A DNA stretch of 64,000 nucleotides, taken from NCBI GenBank assembly GCA_027021385.1, contig JALUUL010000086.1, positions 62,001 through 126,000 on the forward strand, given 5' to 3'. A model generated the notes under the pieces. It had not been told where the DNA came from. It saw nothing but the letters and a program-made list of their open reading frames with translations, and searched no databases. Within the stretch, counting starts at the first letter, position 1. Each line of letters opens with the position of its first letter. This document shows, one piece after another, positions 39,685-48,624 of this stretch. The stretch comes from Planctomycetota bacterium (GTDB lineage: Bacteria; Planctomycetota; UBA1135; GCA-002748355). The position numbers and the translations under genes are program-made.

Positions 39685-42291
39685 ATGACGAAAAACCTGG
39701 TCATCGTCGAATCGCCGGCCAAAGCGCGGACCCTGTCCCGGTTCCTGGGAAAGGATTTCGTCGTGGAAGCCAGCATCGGACATGTGCGCGATCTGCCGGA
39801 GTCCGCGGCTGCGATCCCCGCGAAATACAAGAAGGAGTCCTGGGCCCGACTCGGGGTGAACGTGGAGGACGGGTTCAAGCCTCTCTACGTGATTCCGGCG
39901 GAAAAGCGGGCGCAGATCAAGAGGCTCAAGGAACTGCTCGCCGGAGCGGAGACCCTGTTCCTGGCGACGGACGAGGATCGGGAGGGGGAGAGCATCTCCT
40001 GGCACCTGAAAGAGGTCCTGAAACCCAAGATCCCGGTCCGCCGCCTCGTTTTCCACGAGATCACGAAACACGCGATCCTCCATGCCCTGGAGGAACCGAG
40101 GGACATCGATGAGAACCTCGTGCGAGCTCAGGAGGCCCGGCGGGTCGTCGACCGCCTCTACGGCTACGTCGTCTCGCCGCTTCTCTGGAAGAAGATCAAG
40201 CCGAGGTTGTCGGCGGGGAGGGTGCAGTCGGTCGCCGTTCGCCTGATCGTCGAGCGCGAACGGGCGAGGATGGCCTTCCGATCCGCCTCCTATCGGGGAA
40301 TCGGCGCGGTCTTCTCGAAGGAGGGGAAGGAATTCGAGGCCGCCCTCGTCCGGCTCGAGGGGAGGCGGCTCGCGACGGGGAAGGACTTCGATCCGAGGAC
40401 CGGGGAACTCTCCGGAAAGGGAGGGGATCTCCCCCGCCTCCTCGGGGCCGAGGAGGCGGAGAAACTGCGCGTCCGGCTCGAGAAGGGGGAGGCCGAGGTC
40501 GATGGGGTCGAGGAGAAGCCCTTCACCGACCGCCCCGCGCCGCCCTACACGACCTCCACCCTGCAGCAGGATGCGAACCGGCGCCTGGGCTTCGCGGCGC
40601 GGCGTACGATGGATCTGGCGCAGAGGCTCTACGAGTCGGGGTTCATCACCTACATGCGCACGGACTCCACGACCCTCTCGAAGGAGGCCCTGGATGCGAC
40701 CCGCAGCCTGATCGTCTCCCGCTACGGTTCCGCAAACCTCCCCGGGAAACCGCGCTTCTACAAGAGCAAGGTCAAGAACGCCCAGGAGGCCCACGAGGCG
40801 ATCCGCCCCGCAGGGGAGGTCTTCAAGGACCCCATGGAGGTCGAAGGTGCCCTGGGCCGGGATTGCCGCCGCCTGTACGAACTGATCTGGAAACGGACCG
40901 TTGCGAGCCAGATGGTCGACGCGACCGGGGTCCGGATCCAGGCCGTGATCCGGATCGACGAGGCCGAGTTTCAGGCTTCGGGCAAGGTCGTGAAGCGCCC
41001 GGGCTTCCTCCTGGCCTACGGCGGGGGGGAGGAGAAGGAGGAGAAGCGCCTGCCTCCCCTCGACCGGGGAGAACAGGTGGAGATCCGTTCCCTCGAGGTC
41101 CGCGAGCATCGGACCCAGCCGCCGGCCCGGCTGACCGAGGCGGGGCTCGTCAAGGAACTCGAGGCGAGGGGGATCGGACGTCCGAGCACCTACGCCTCGA
41201 TCATCGAGACCATCCTGAAACGGGAATACGTCCGTAAGGTCCAGAAGGCCCTCGTTCCGACCTTCACAGCCTTCGCGGTCGTCCAACTCCTGGAAGCTTG
41301 GCTCTCCTACCTCGTCGACTACGGGTTCACCGCGGAGATGGAGGATCAGCTCGATCAGGTCTCCCTCGGCAAGCTCGATTCCCGGGACTACCTCCGGAAG
41401 TTCTACTTCGGGAACGAACATCCCGGATTGAAGGACCAGCTCGCGGAGGTCGAATCCAAGATCGATCCCAGGGAGGTCTGCGGGATCCGCCTGGGCGAGT
41501 TCGAAGGAAGGGTCGTCGAGGTCCGAGTCGGCCGCTACGGTCCGTTCCTCTCCGACGGGGAACGAAGGGCTTCGTTGCCCGAGGACCTGGCTCCGGACGA
41601 GCTGACGGTCGAGAAGGCCCTCGAGATCCTCGCCCGCGCCGCGGAGGGGCCCAAGGTCCTGGGCCGGGATCCCGAGACCGGGTTCAATGTCTACGTGAAA
41701 ACCGGGCGATACGGGCCCTACGTGCAGCTCGGGGACCCCGAGGATCTCGACGGGGAGAAGCCGAAGATGGCTTCCCTGCTCGAGGGGATGGACCCTGAAA
41801 GCCTGGATCTTTCGACGGCCCTGGCCTTGCTTTCCCTTCCCCGGGAACTCGGGAACCATCCGGAGAGCGGGGTACCCGTGATCGCCGCGAACGGGAGATA
41901 TGGACCCTACGTCAAGGCGGGCAAGGAGACCCGGTCGATCCCCGAAGGAGGCTCGCCGCTCGACATCGATCTCGAGGGCGCCCTGGCCCTTCTGGCCGAA
42001 CCCAAGAAGCGCGGGCGCGTCCGTCGCCGCCGGGAACCGCTCAAGGTCCTCGGGGAGCATCCCGAGAGCGGAGCGCCGGTCCGGGTCCTCGACGGACGTT
42101 TCGGACCCTACGTGACGGACGGGGAACTCAACGCCTCGATTCCCAGGGGGACGACGATCGAGGAGCTGACCCTGGACTATGCCCTCGACCTCTTGCGGGC
42201 CCGGGCGGCCAAGGCAGGGACGAAGAAGAGGAAGAAGTCCGCGAAGAAGAAGACCGCCAAGAAGTCCTCGAGGAAGAAGAAAGCCAAGTAG
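39685..42291 (+). CDS. topA: DNA topoisomerase I
   Basis: 868 residues. Toprim domain (LVIVESPAKARTLSRFLG, FLATDEDREGESISWHL), central domains with QEARRVVDRLYGY and SAGRVQSVAVRLIVERE, and the catalytic Tyr in GFITYMRTDST near residue 323. The C-terminus has four repeats of the G-R-[YF]-G-P-[YF]-[VL] type instead of Cys4 zinc fingers, followed by a Lys-rich tail (TKKRKKSAKKKTAKKSSRKKK). Such lysine tails are known from actinobacterial TopA, where they help processivity. Relaxes negative supercoils. Confidence 0.96.
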   Translation: MTKNLVIVESPAKARTLSRFLGKDFVVEASIGHVRDLPESAAAIPAKYKKESWARLGVNVEDGFKPLYVIPAEKRAQIKRLKELLAGAETLFLATDEDREGESISWHLKEVLKPKIPVRRLVFHEITKHAILHALEEPRDIDENLVRAQEARRVVDRLYGYVVSPLLWKKIKPRLSAGRVQSVAVRLIVERERARMAFRSASYRGIGAVFSKEGKEFEAALVRLEGRRLATGKDFDPRTGELSGKGGDLPRLLGAEEAEKLRVRLEKGEAEVDGVEEKPFTDRPAPPYTTSTLQQDANRRLGFAARRTMDLAQRLYESGFITYMRTDSTTLSKEALDATRSLIVSRYGSANLPGKPRFYKSKVKNAQEAHEAIRPAGEVFKDPMEVEGALGRDCRRLYELIWKRTVASQMVDATGVRIQAVIRIDEAEFQASGKVVKRPGFLLAYGGGEEKEEKRLPPLDRGEQVEIRSLEVREHRTQPPARLTEAGLVKELEARGIGRPSTYASIIETILKREYVRKVQKALVPTFTAFAVVQLLEAWLSYLVDYGFTAEMEDQLDQVSLGKLDSRDYLRKFYFGNEHPGLKDQLAEVESKIDPREVCGIRLGEFEGRVVEVRVGRYGPFLSDGERRASLPEDLAPDELTVEKALEILARAAEGPKVLGRDPETGFNVYVKTGRYGPYVQLGDPEDLDGEKPKMASLLEGMDPESLDLSTALALLSLPRELGNHPESGVPVIAANGRYGPYVKAGKETRSIPEGGSPLDIDLEGALALLAEPKKRGRVRRRREPLKVLGEHPESGAPVRVLDGRFGPYVTDGELNASIPRGTTIEELTLDYALDLLRARAAKAGTKKRKKSAKKKTAKKSSRKKKAK

Positions 42292-42304
42292 GACCGCGGG
42301 TCTA

Positions 42305-42322
42305 CAGGGCGGGACCGCCCTG
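42305..42322 (+). terminator. Hairpin after topA
   Basis: CAGGGCG and CGCCCTG form a perfect 7-bp stem around GGAC, 13 bases after the topA stop. No T-run follows directly; a six-T run lies about 90 bases further on. The gap to the next gene (42292-42589) shows nothing else. Confidence 0.45.
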
Positions 42323-42589
42323 CGGAAGAGGAGCGTAATCCCAGGAATCGAGGGTTCCCACCGGGATCGCATTCCCCGAGAGCCGTTTCGGCTTCAAGAC
42401 CCCTTGGACGGTTTTTTGAGCGGCTGCGACCGAGCGTCCCGCCCCCTTCGTTGTCTGCCGGGGTGGGGGAGCTATGATGCCCGCCCTCGTTCCCGGCCGC
42501 CGGTCGATCGGCGGTCGAGCAGAACGCGAGACCCGGCCTCCAGGCCCGGGGACATCAAGACATCCTCCTCGGCGGAGCCGGAGGCATAC

Positions 42590-43636
42590 ATGGAGATCAC
42601 CGAGATTCCGGTCGAAGGTTATGAAAAGGTCGTCCGGGCGAAGGACCCGGAGTCCGGCCTGCATGCGATCATCGCGATCCATGACACGACGCTGGGGCCC
42701 GCCCTGGGGGGGATGCGGATGTGGCCGTATGCCTCGGAGGAGGAGGCCCTGACCGATGTCCTGAGGCTCGCGAAGGGCATGACCTACAAATCGGCCGTGG
42801 CTCATACCGGTCTCGGCGGGGGGAAGTCCGTCATCATCGGAGACCCCAACGAGAAGTCGGAGGCTCTCTTCCTTGCGATGGGGCGCTTCGTCGACAGTCT
42901 CGGCGGACGCTACATCACCGCCGAGGACGTGAACACGACGATTCCGGACCTCCAGATCGTCCACAGGGAGACGGCCCATGTGACCGGACTCGCGAGGAGC
43001 GAGGGCTCGTCCGGCAACCCGAGTCCCTATACGGCCCACGGCGTCGTACTCGGGATCGAGGCCTGCGTCGAGCGGGTCTTCGGGTCCAAGGATTTGAAGG
43101 GGCGGAAGGTCGCGATCCTCGGAGTCGGCGCCGTCGGTTCGGTCGTCGCGCGGAGCCTCCGGACGAAGGGGGCGGAGGTCTGGGCGCACGACATGCGGGA
43201 AGACAGGGTCGTGGTCCTCCACGAGGAAACCGGCGTCCGACTCGCGTCCGAGGAGGAGGTCCTGACGATGGACGCCGACGTCTTCACCCCCTGCGCCCTC
43301 GGCGGTGTCCTGAACGACGAAACGATTCCGAACCTCCGTTGCCGGATCGTCGCCGGGGCTGCGAACAACCAACTCCTCGAGGACCGTCACGGTGACATGC
43401 TCCGCGAACGGAACATCCTCTACGCCCCGGATTACGTGATCAACGCGGGAGGGATCATCAACGTGGCGGTGGAACTCCTCCCCGGCGGCTATCGAGAAGA
43501 GGAATCCTACGCCAGGATCGATCGCATCCCGAAGGCCCTCCACGAGGTCTTCGATCTGGCGGAGGAGCAGGGTCTCTCGACCGCCCGGGCCGCGGACATG
43601 CTGGCCGAGCGCATCCTGGCCGCGGGGCGGTCCTGA
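42590..43636 (+). CDS. Leucine/valine/phenylalanine-type amino acid dehydrogenase
   Basis: 348 residues of the Glu/Leu/Phe/Val dehydrogenase family. Motifs: GPALGGMRMWPY, the substrate lysines in LAKGMTYKSAVAHTGLGGGKSVI, and the Rossmann motif GVGAVGSVVA. ITAEDVNTT and PCALGGVLNDETI are also conserved. Length fits leucine dehydrogenase (about 350) better than glutamate dehydrogenase (about 420-450). Deaminates branched-chain or aromatic amino acids with NAD. Confidence 0.9.
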   Translation: MEITEIPVEGYEKVVRAKDPESGLHAIIAIHDTTLGPALGGMRMWPYASEEEALTDVLRLAKGMTYKSAVAHTGLGGGKSVIIGDPNEKSEALFLAMGRFVDSLGGRYITAEDVNTTIPDLQIVHRETAHVTGLARSEGSSGNPSPYTAHGVVLGIEACVERVFGSKDLKGRKVAILGVGAVGSVVARSLRTKGAEVWAHDMREDRVVVLHEETGVRLASEEEVLTMDADVFTPCALGGVLNDETIPNLRCRIVAGAANNQLLEDRHGDMLRERNILYAPDYVINAGGIINVAVELLPGGYREEESYARIDRIPKALHEVFDLAEEQGLSTARAADMLAERILAAGRS

Positions 43637-43678
43637 CTCCCCCCTTCTGAATCCCACGCTCCGTCCTATGTTGGCGGG

Positions 43679-46102
43679 ATGACCGGGACAGCGGATGCGA
43701 TCGTGAAGGGAGGGCCCTCGGGCCTGCATCTCCAGGTTCAGGGCATGAGCTGCGCAGGCTGCGTGGCCCATGTGAAGAAGGTCCTGGAAGCCGTGGAAGG
43801 GGTGGCGGCCGCCGAGGTCGACCTGACCCTGGCGGAGGCGCGGCTTCGACTCGAACGGCCGCTCGACGGGAGCCGCCTGCGGAACGCGGTCGTCGAGGCG
43901 GGCTACCGGGTCCCGGCGGTCTCCTTCGACCTGCACTTCCGCCACGGCGCGGGCGAGGCCCTCCGCGAAGCCCTGCGGCGGCATCCGGCGCATCTCGAGT
44001 CCTCCTCGCCCGAGGTCGATGGGGAGGGGGAGAGGATCCGCGCGGTATTCCTGGCCCCCGGCCCCGATCCCGCGGAGATCCGCCGGATCGCCGTCGAGGC
44101 GAGACCCGGCGATCTCCGCATCGTACCCGCGGAGGAGGCCCGCGAAGGCCCCGCCGCGCGTACCGCCGCTGAACAGCGCCGCCTCGGGCGCCGCCTGCTC
44201 CTCGCCGTTTCGCTGACCTTGCCGGTCTTCCTGATCGGGATGACCCCCTTGGGGCGCCCGCTCGGCCCCGCCGGGCTCCCTCTCTCCCTGGTCCTCGTCG
44301 CGCTCTGTCTCGCGGGGCCGGGCCGGCCCTTCTTCCAGGGTGCCTGGAACGCCCTCCGCCACCGGAGCGCGGACATGAACCTCCTGATCGCCCTGTCGAC
44401 CGGGACAGCCTTCCTACACGGCCTCACGGTCTGGACGGCCGGGGGCGAGGGCGGGCTCTACTTGGATTCCGCAGGGTTCATCACGAGTCTCGTCCTCTTC
44501 GGACGCTGGCTCGAATGCGGGGCGCGCCGCCGTGCCCTCGAGGCCGTCTCCGCCCTGGCGGACCGGCAGCCGCGGTTCGTTCATGTCCTCGAACCCGGGG
44601 GAGGGGAACGGGATCTCCCGCTCGCGGAAGTCGTCCCCGGCGCGCGGTTCCGGGTCCGTCCCGGAGAGGTCGTGCCCCTCGACGGCGTCCTCCTCGAGGG
44701 GGAGGGGGAGTGCGACGAGGCCCTCGTGACTGGGGAACCGATGCCGGTCCCGAAGAAGGTCGGGGATCCGCTGCTCGGCGGGAGCCTGAACGGGCGAAGC
44801 GTCCTGACGGTCGAGGCCCGGTCCGGAGCCGAGGACTCGACCCTCGGGCGCATCCTGGACCTGGTCCGGAAGGCCCAGTCCCAGAGGGCCCGGGTGCAGG
44901 ACCTCGTCGACCGTCTCGCCTCCCGTTTCGTTCCGGTCGTCGTCCTCCTCGCGGTCCTGTCGGGAGTCCTCTGGTTCGTCCTCGGCGGGGAGGGCGGCTT
45001 CTCGGGGGCGGCTCTCCGATTCACGACCGTCCTGATCATCGCCTGTCCCTGCGCCCTCGGGCTCGCGACCCCGACCGCCCTGGTCGTCGCCGCGGGGGCC
45101 GGCGCGAGGCTCGGGGTCCTCCTCAAGGGACCCGGGGTCGTCGAACGGGCGGCCTCTCTCGACATCCTGGCTTTCGACAAGACCGGGACCCTCACCCACG
45201 GCAGGCCGAGCCTCGTCGCGATCCGCTCCGAGGGCCTCGAGGACGAGGAAGCGCTCCGAACGGCCGCGGCCGTCGAGCGAGGCAGCGAACATCCGTTGGG
45301 GCGGGCCCTCGTCGAGGCGGCCCTCGAGCGCGGACTCGAGATCCCCGAGGCCGAGGGGGCGGAGGCCGTTCCCGGAAAGGGGATCGAGGGCCGGGTCCAC
45401 GGGCGGTCCGTCCTCTGCGGCCGGCCGGGATGGCTCGCCGAACGGGGAATCGAGACGCCCGAGACCGAGGCCGGGGGCTCGGTGGTCGCGATGGCGGTCG
45501 ACGGTTCCTTCGCGGCCTTCTTCGAACTCGCCGATCCGCTCCGGGAGGAGGCGGCCGGAATCCTCGAGGTCCTCGCGGCGAAAGGGGTGCGGACGGTCCT
45601 CCTTTCCGGAGACCGGGACGAGGCGGTCCAAGACCTGGCCGAGCGCCTCGGGATTCGGGAGGCCCACGGGGATCTGCTGCCCGAGGACAAGCTCGCGCAC
45701 CTCGATCGCCTGGCGCGCGAGGGGGTGACCGGGATGGTGGGGGACGGCTTGAACGACGCCCCGGCCCTGGCGCGAGCCTCGGTCGGCATCGCGGTCGGCG
45801 GGGCGAGTGCGCTCAGCGCCGAGGCGGCGGACCTCGTCCTCCTCCGTCCGGGATTGCGATCCCTCCCGGTCGCCCTCGAACTCTGCCGGGCGACGGTTTC
45901 GACCCTCTATCGGAACCTCTGGCTCGCCTTCGGCTATAACGTCTGCGCGATTCCGGTCGCGGCCGGAGTCCTCGCACCCTTCGGCGGGCCCTTGCTCTCT
46001 CCGCCGGTCGCGGCTTTAGCGATGAGTCTCTCGAGCGTCAGCGTCGTCGGCTCCTCCCTCTGGCTCGGCCGGCGCTTGCGCCTTCTCGACACGAGGGGGT
46101 GA
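43679..46102 (+). CDS. copA: Copper-exporting P1B-type ATPase
   Basis: 807 residues. N-terminal heavy-metal domain with QGMSCAGCVAHVKK (Cys25, Cys28), a second ~60-residue N-terminal region without CxxC, eight expected membrane helices, CPC in IIACPCALGLATP (about residue 457), phosphorylation motif DKTGTLTHG (about residue 500), HP motif SEHPLG and MVGDGLNDAPAL. The CPC and GMSCAGC pair point to Cu(I) export from the cytoplasm. No adjacent copper regulator or chaperone is seen. Its 3' end overlaps the convergent GT-C gene by 87 bases. Confidence 0.94.
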   Translation: MTGTADAIVKGGPSGLHLQVQGMSCAGCVAHVKKVLEAVEGVAAAEVDLTLAEARLRLERPLDGSRLRNAVVEAGYRVPAVSFDLHFRHGAGEALREALRRHPAHLESSSPEVDGEGERIRAVFLAPGPDPAEIRRIAVEARPGDLRIVPAEEAREGPAARTAAEQRRLGRRLLLAVSLTLPVFLIGMTPLGRPLGPAGLPLSLVLVALCLAGPGRPFFQGAWNALRHRSADMNLLIALSTGTAFLHGLTVWTAGGEGGLYLDSAGFITSLVLFGRWLECGARRRALEAVSALADRQPRFVHVLEPGGGERDLPLAEVVPGARFRVRPGEVVPLDGVLLEGEGECDEALVTGEPMPVPKKVGDPLLGGSLNGRSVLTVEARSGAEDSTLGRILDLVRKAQSQRARVQDLVDRLASRFVPVVVLLAVLSGVLWFVLGGEGGFSGAALRFTTVLIIACPCALGLATPTALVVAAGAGARLGVLLKGPGVVERAASLDILAFDKTGTLTHGRPSLVAIRSEGLEDEEALRTAAAVERGSEHPLGRALVEAALERGLEIPEAEGAEAVPGKGIEGRVHGRSVLCGRPGWLAERGIETPETEAGGSVVAMAVDGSFAAFFELADPLREEAAGILEVLAAKGVRTVLLSGDRDEAVQDLAERLGIREAHGDLLPEDKLAHLDRLAREGVTGMVGDGLNDAPALARASVGIAVGGASALSAEAADLVLLRPGLRSLPVALELCRATVSTLYRNLWLAFGYNVCAIPVAAGVLAPFGGPLLSPPVAALAMSLSSVSVVGSSLWLGRRLRLLDTRG

Positions 46103-47476
46103 GAGCGGGGAGCGGCGGAGTCTCGGAGATTCCCCCGTTCGAGAAGGGCGGAGATTCCCTGTTTCCCCCTCCGTCCCCGGGAGGCGCAGAGCCAGGAGGC
46201 CCGGGATGAGGATGCCGGCGAGATACTGGAGACCTTGATGGACCGGTCCGAGATCGCGGGCCAGCAGCCAGGCCGCATACGAGAGGGGCCCGCAGAGCGC
46301 GAGGACCGACAGAAGTCTTCGGGCCGCGTTCCGGGGGATGCCCGGGCACAGGGTCAAGGGGGCCCACCAGAGGGCGTACCAGGGATTTGGGAAGGGGAGC
46401 CCGAAGGTCACGAGGAAGGCGAGGCTGCGCAGGCCCCGCCGGGCGAGCCCGCCCTCGCGGAGCCGGAAGGCCTGGAGGAGGGCGAAGGCGCCCGCGAGCC
46501 CCATCGAGACCAGCGCGAGGGCGGGTCGGGCTTCCCCACCGAGGATCAGGCAGAGCGCTCCGACGATTGATCCTCCCTCGAGGAAAGTCTGAGCCGCCAG
46601 GAACTCGAATCCGCCCGGGTCCCTCCAGAAGACGTACCAGGAGGGGAGGAGTCCGAGGAGTCCGAGGGCTGCTCCCGCGCAGAAGGCGCGGAGGCGGCCC
46701 CTTCGATGCGCCTCCCGGAGAAACAGCGGGAGGAGGAGGAGGGGGATGAACTTCAGGAGCACCGCGATGCCGAGGAGGAAGCCCGCGAGCCGCAATTTCC
46801 CGCGTTCCGCGGTCAGGAAGGCTCCGAGCAGGGGGAGTACCATCAAGGCGTCGTTGTGTCCGTTCTCCACGGCTTCGAGGAGGAGGTAGGGGTTCGCGAC
46901 AAGGAGGAGGGCCGCCTCCCTTCCGGTGGCGTTCCGGCCGAAACAGAGGCCGCAACCGAACCAGGCCGCCGCGAAGCAGAGCTGGAGCAGGAAGGCCGCT
47001 CCCAGGACCTCAGCCTCGGGGCCGAGTCCGGGGACCAGGGCCGCCGTCCAGGAGGCCGCCGCCTGCAGGAGGGCGAGGAGAGGGCCGTAGGGCAGGGGGA
47101 ACGCGGCCCAGCCCTTCGCGAGCCCGACCGCGGGGTCGATTCCGGCGAAATGCTCCGGGGTCACGAGATAGGGGTTGGCTCCGTGCAGGCCGAGGACCCG
47201 GCCGAAGACCGCGTAGTTCAGGGCGTCGTCGGAAAGGATCGGCAGGGCGATCGCCGCGAGGAGGCACCAGAGCGCGGTTTCCCGGAAGACCTTGGAGACC
47301 GCGAGTCCCCCGCTCTTCCGCGCTCCCCGGTAGAGCAGAAAGCCTCCGAGACCGAGCGCCGCGGTCTCGAGGAGATGGAGGAACGGGGCCAGGTCTCCGC
47401 CCCAGAAGAAACGGTGGCGGACCGAGGCCAGGATCCAGAGGACCAGGCCGAGCCGCCCGAGCGCGGGACCGCTCAC
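46016..47476 (-). CDS. GT-C integral membrane glycosyltransferase (GT87/mannosyltransferase-like)
   Basis: 486 residues from a GTG that overlaps the stop of the GT4 gene (GTGA). About 10-12 hydrophobic helices. The first loop carries LSDDALNYAVFGRVLGLHGANPYLV, resembling the SDD-x3-Y...G-x-NPY motif of polyprenol-phosphate mannosyl/arabinosyl transferases. VENGHNDALMVL and NPWYALWWAP are also seen in the group. The Arg/Pro-rich C-terminal ~50 residues run antisense to copA. Likely uses a lipid-linked sugar on the outer face. Confidence 0.82.
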   Translation of the reverse strand: MSGPALGRLGLVLWILASVRHRFFWGGDLAPFLHLLETAALGLGGFLLYRGARKSGGLAVSKVFRETALWCLLAAIALPILSDDALNYAVFGRVLGLHGANPYLVTPEHFAGIDPAVGLAKGWAAFPLPYGPLLALLQAAASWTAALVPGLGPEAEVLGAAFLLQLCFAAAWFGCGLCFGRNATGREAALLLVANPYLLLEAVENGHNDALMVLPLLGAFLTAERGKLRLAGFLLGIAVLLKFIPLLLLPLFLREAHRRGRLRAFCAGAALGLLGLLPSWYVFWRDPGGFEFLAAQTFLEGGSIVGALCLILGGEARPALALVSMGLAGAFALLQAFRLREGGLARRGLRSLAFLVTFGLPFPNPWYALWWAPLTLCPGIPRNAARRLLSVLALCGPLSYAAWLLARDLGPVHQGLQYLAGILIPGLLALRLPGTEGETGNLRPSRTGESPRLRRSPLSPPRVEKAQAPAEPEGGADDADARETHR

Positions 47477-48618
47477 CCGCAAAGCTCCCGGTAGAGGGCG
47501 CAGAGCCCCTCGGCGTGGCGGCGCCAGGTGAAGGAGCGGGCGCGCTCGCGCCCCTTGCGTCGTTCGGGGTCGGGGTCGTCCCTCCCGTCGAGAGCGGCCC
47601 GGAGAGCCTCGACGATCGAATCCGGGTCCTCCGGGTCGAAGAGCCATGCGAGTCCGCCCGCCGCCTCTTCCATGCCCGAACCGCGGCTCGCCGCGACCCG
47701 GGTCCCACAGGCCATGGCCTCCAGGATCGGAATCCCCCAGCCCTCGACCCGCGAGGGGTAGACGAAGACCTCCGCCCCGCGGTACAGCTCCCTCAGCTCC
47801 TCCTTCGTCAGGTATCCCAGGAACCGGACCCTGTCCGCGACCCCGGCCTCAGAGGCGGCCCGCCGCCGCCTTTCCAGGGCCTCCCCCTCGAGCCCCGACA
47901 TGACGAGGCGCAGATCGCGGAGGTCGGGGTTTTCGGAGAGCCTCCGGAGGAGGGGGAAGCAGAGGTCGCTGTTCTTGCGATCGAGCGCGCTGCCGATCGC
48001 GAAGAGGTAGGGGCCTTCGCCCCGGAGTCTTTGCAAGCGGTCTTCCCCGCCGGGGCCGCCGTCCTCCAGGAAGACCGGGTCCACGCCGTTGTGGAGGACC
48101 CGGATCCGGGAGGACGGGACTTGGAAACGATCCTCGATCTCCCCTTTGGAGTAGGCGGAGACCGTGACGACGGCATCCGCCCGGGCGAGCATTCCGGGGG
48201 TCTTCCGCTTGACGTAACGCACCCAGGGGTCGGATTCGTCCGCGCGGAGCCAGGTCACGACGACGTCGTGCATCGTGACGACCATCTTCAAGGAAGGGCG
48301 GAACCAGGGCCTCGGGGGGAGGCTGTTGTAGGTGCCGTGGTAGAGGTCGATCCGGTCGCGCCTGAGCCTGCCGGGCAAGGCGAAGCGCTCCCAGGCCTGC
48401 CATCGGGAACCGCGGACCGTGAAGCGCACCGGGCGGCAGGATTCCGGGATCGGGGGGAGATCCGCGGGGCGCGGGCGTTCGTGGTAGAGGAGGAATTCGA
48501 AGTCCCCGCCGATCGCGCCGAACTCCCTCCAGAGATGGCGGGCGTAGAGACCGATCCCTCTCGGGTTCTCCCGGAAACCCTCCCGGGCGTCGAGGCCGAT
48601 GCGCAGGGGTCGATCCAT
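47473..48618 (-). CDS. Glycosyltransferase family 4 (group 1)
   Basis: 381 residues, GT-B fold. GIGLYARHLWREF, IDLYHGTYNSLPP, TMHDVVVTWLRADESD, VVTVSAYSKGEI, VLHNGVDPVF, FAIGSALDRKNSD, and the C-terminal EVFVYPSRVEGWGIPILEAMACGT with the conserved E-x7-E pair. Similar to mannosyl/rhamnosyl transferases of LPS or capsule. Co-transcribed with the GT-C enzyme downstream and 6 bases from the aminopeptidase gene upstream on the same strand. Confidence 0.9.
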   Translation of the reverse strand: MDRPLRIGLDAREGFRENPRGIGLYARHLWREFGAIGGDFEFLLYHERPRPADLPPIPESCRPVRFTVRGSRWQAWERFALPGRLRRDRIDLYHGTYNSLPPRPWFRPSLKMVVTMHDVVVTWLRADESDPWVRYVKRKTPGMLARADAVVTVSAYSKGEIEDRFQVPSSRIRVLHNGVDPVFLEDGGPGGEDRLQRLRGEGPYLFAIGSALDRKNSDLCFPLLRRLSENPDLRDLRLVMSGLEGEALERRRRAASEAGVADRVRFLGYLTKEELRELYRGAEVFVYPSRVEGWGIPILEAMACGTRVAASRGSGMEEAAGGLAWLFDPEDPDSIVEALRAALDGRDDPDPERRKGRERARSFTWRRHAEGLCALYRELCG

Positions 48619-48624
48619 CGAGCT

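Noticed and set aside
39628-42372. 914-codon minus-strand frame across topA
   Set aside because: Antisense to topA, whose motifs are decisive.
46706-47494. Plus-strand ORF opposite the GT-C gene
   Set aside because: Charged Glu/Arg content with no family motif; the minus-strand GT-C frame has clear helices.
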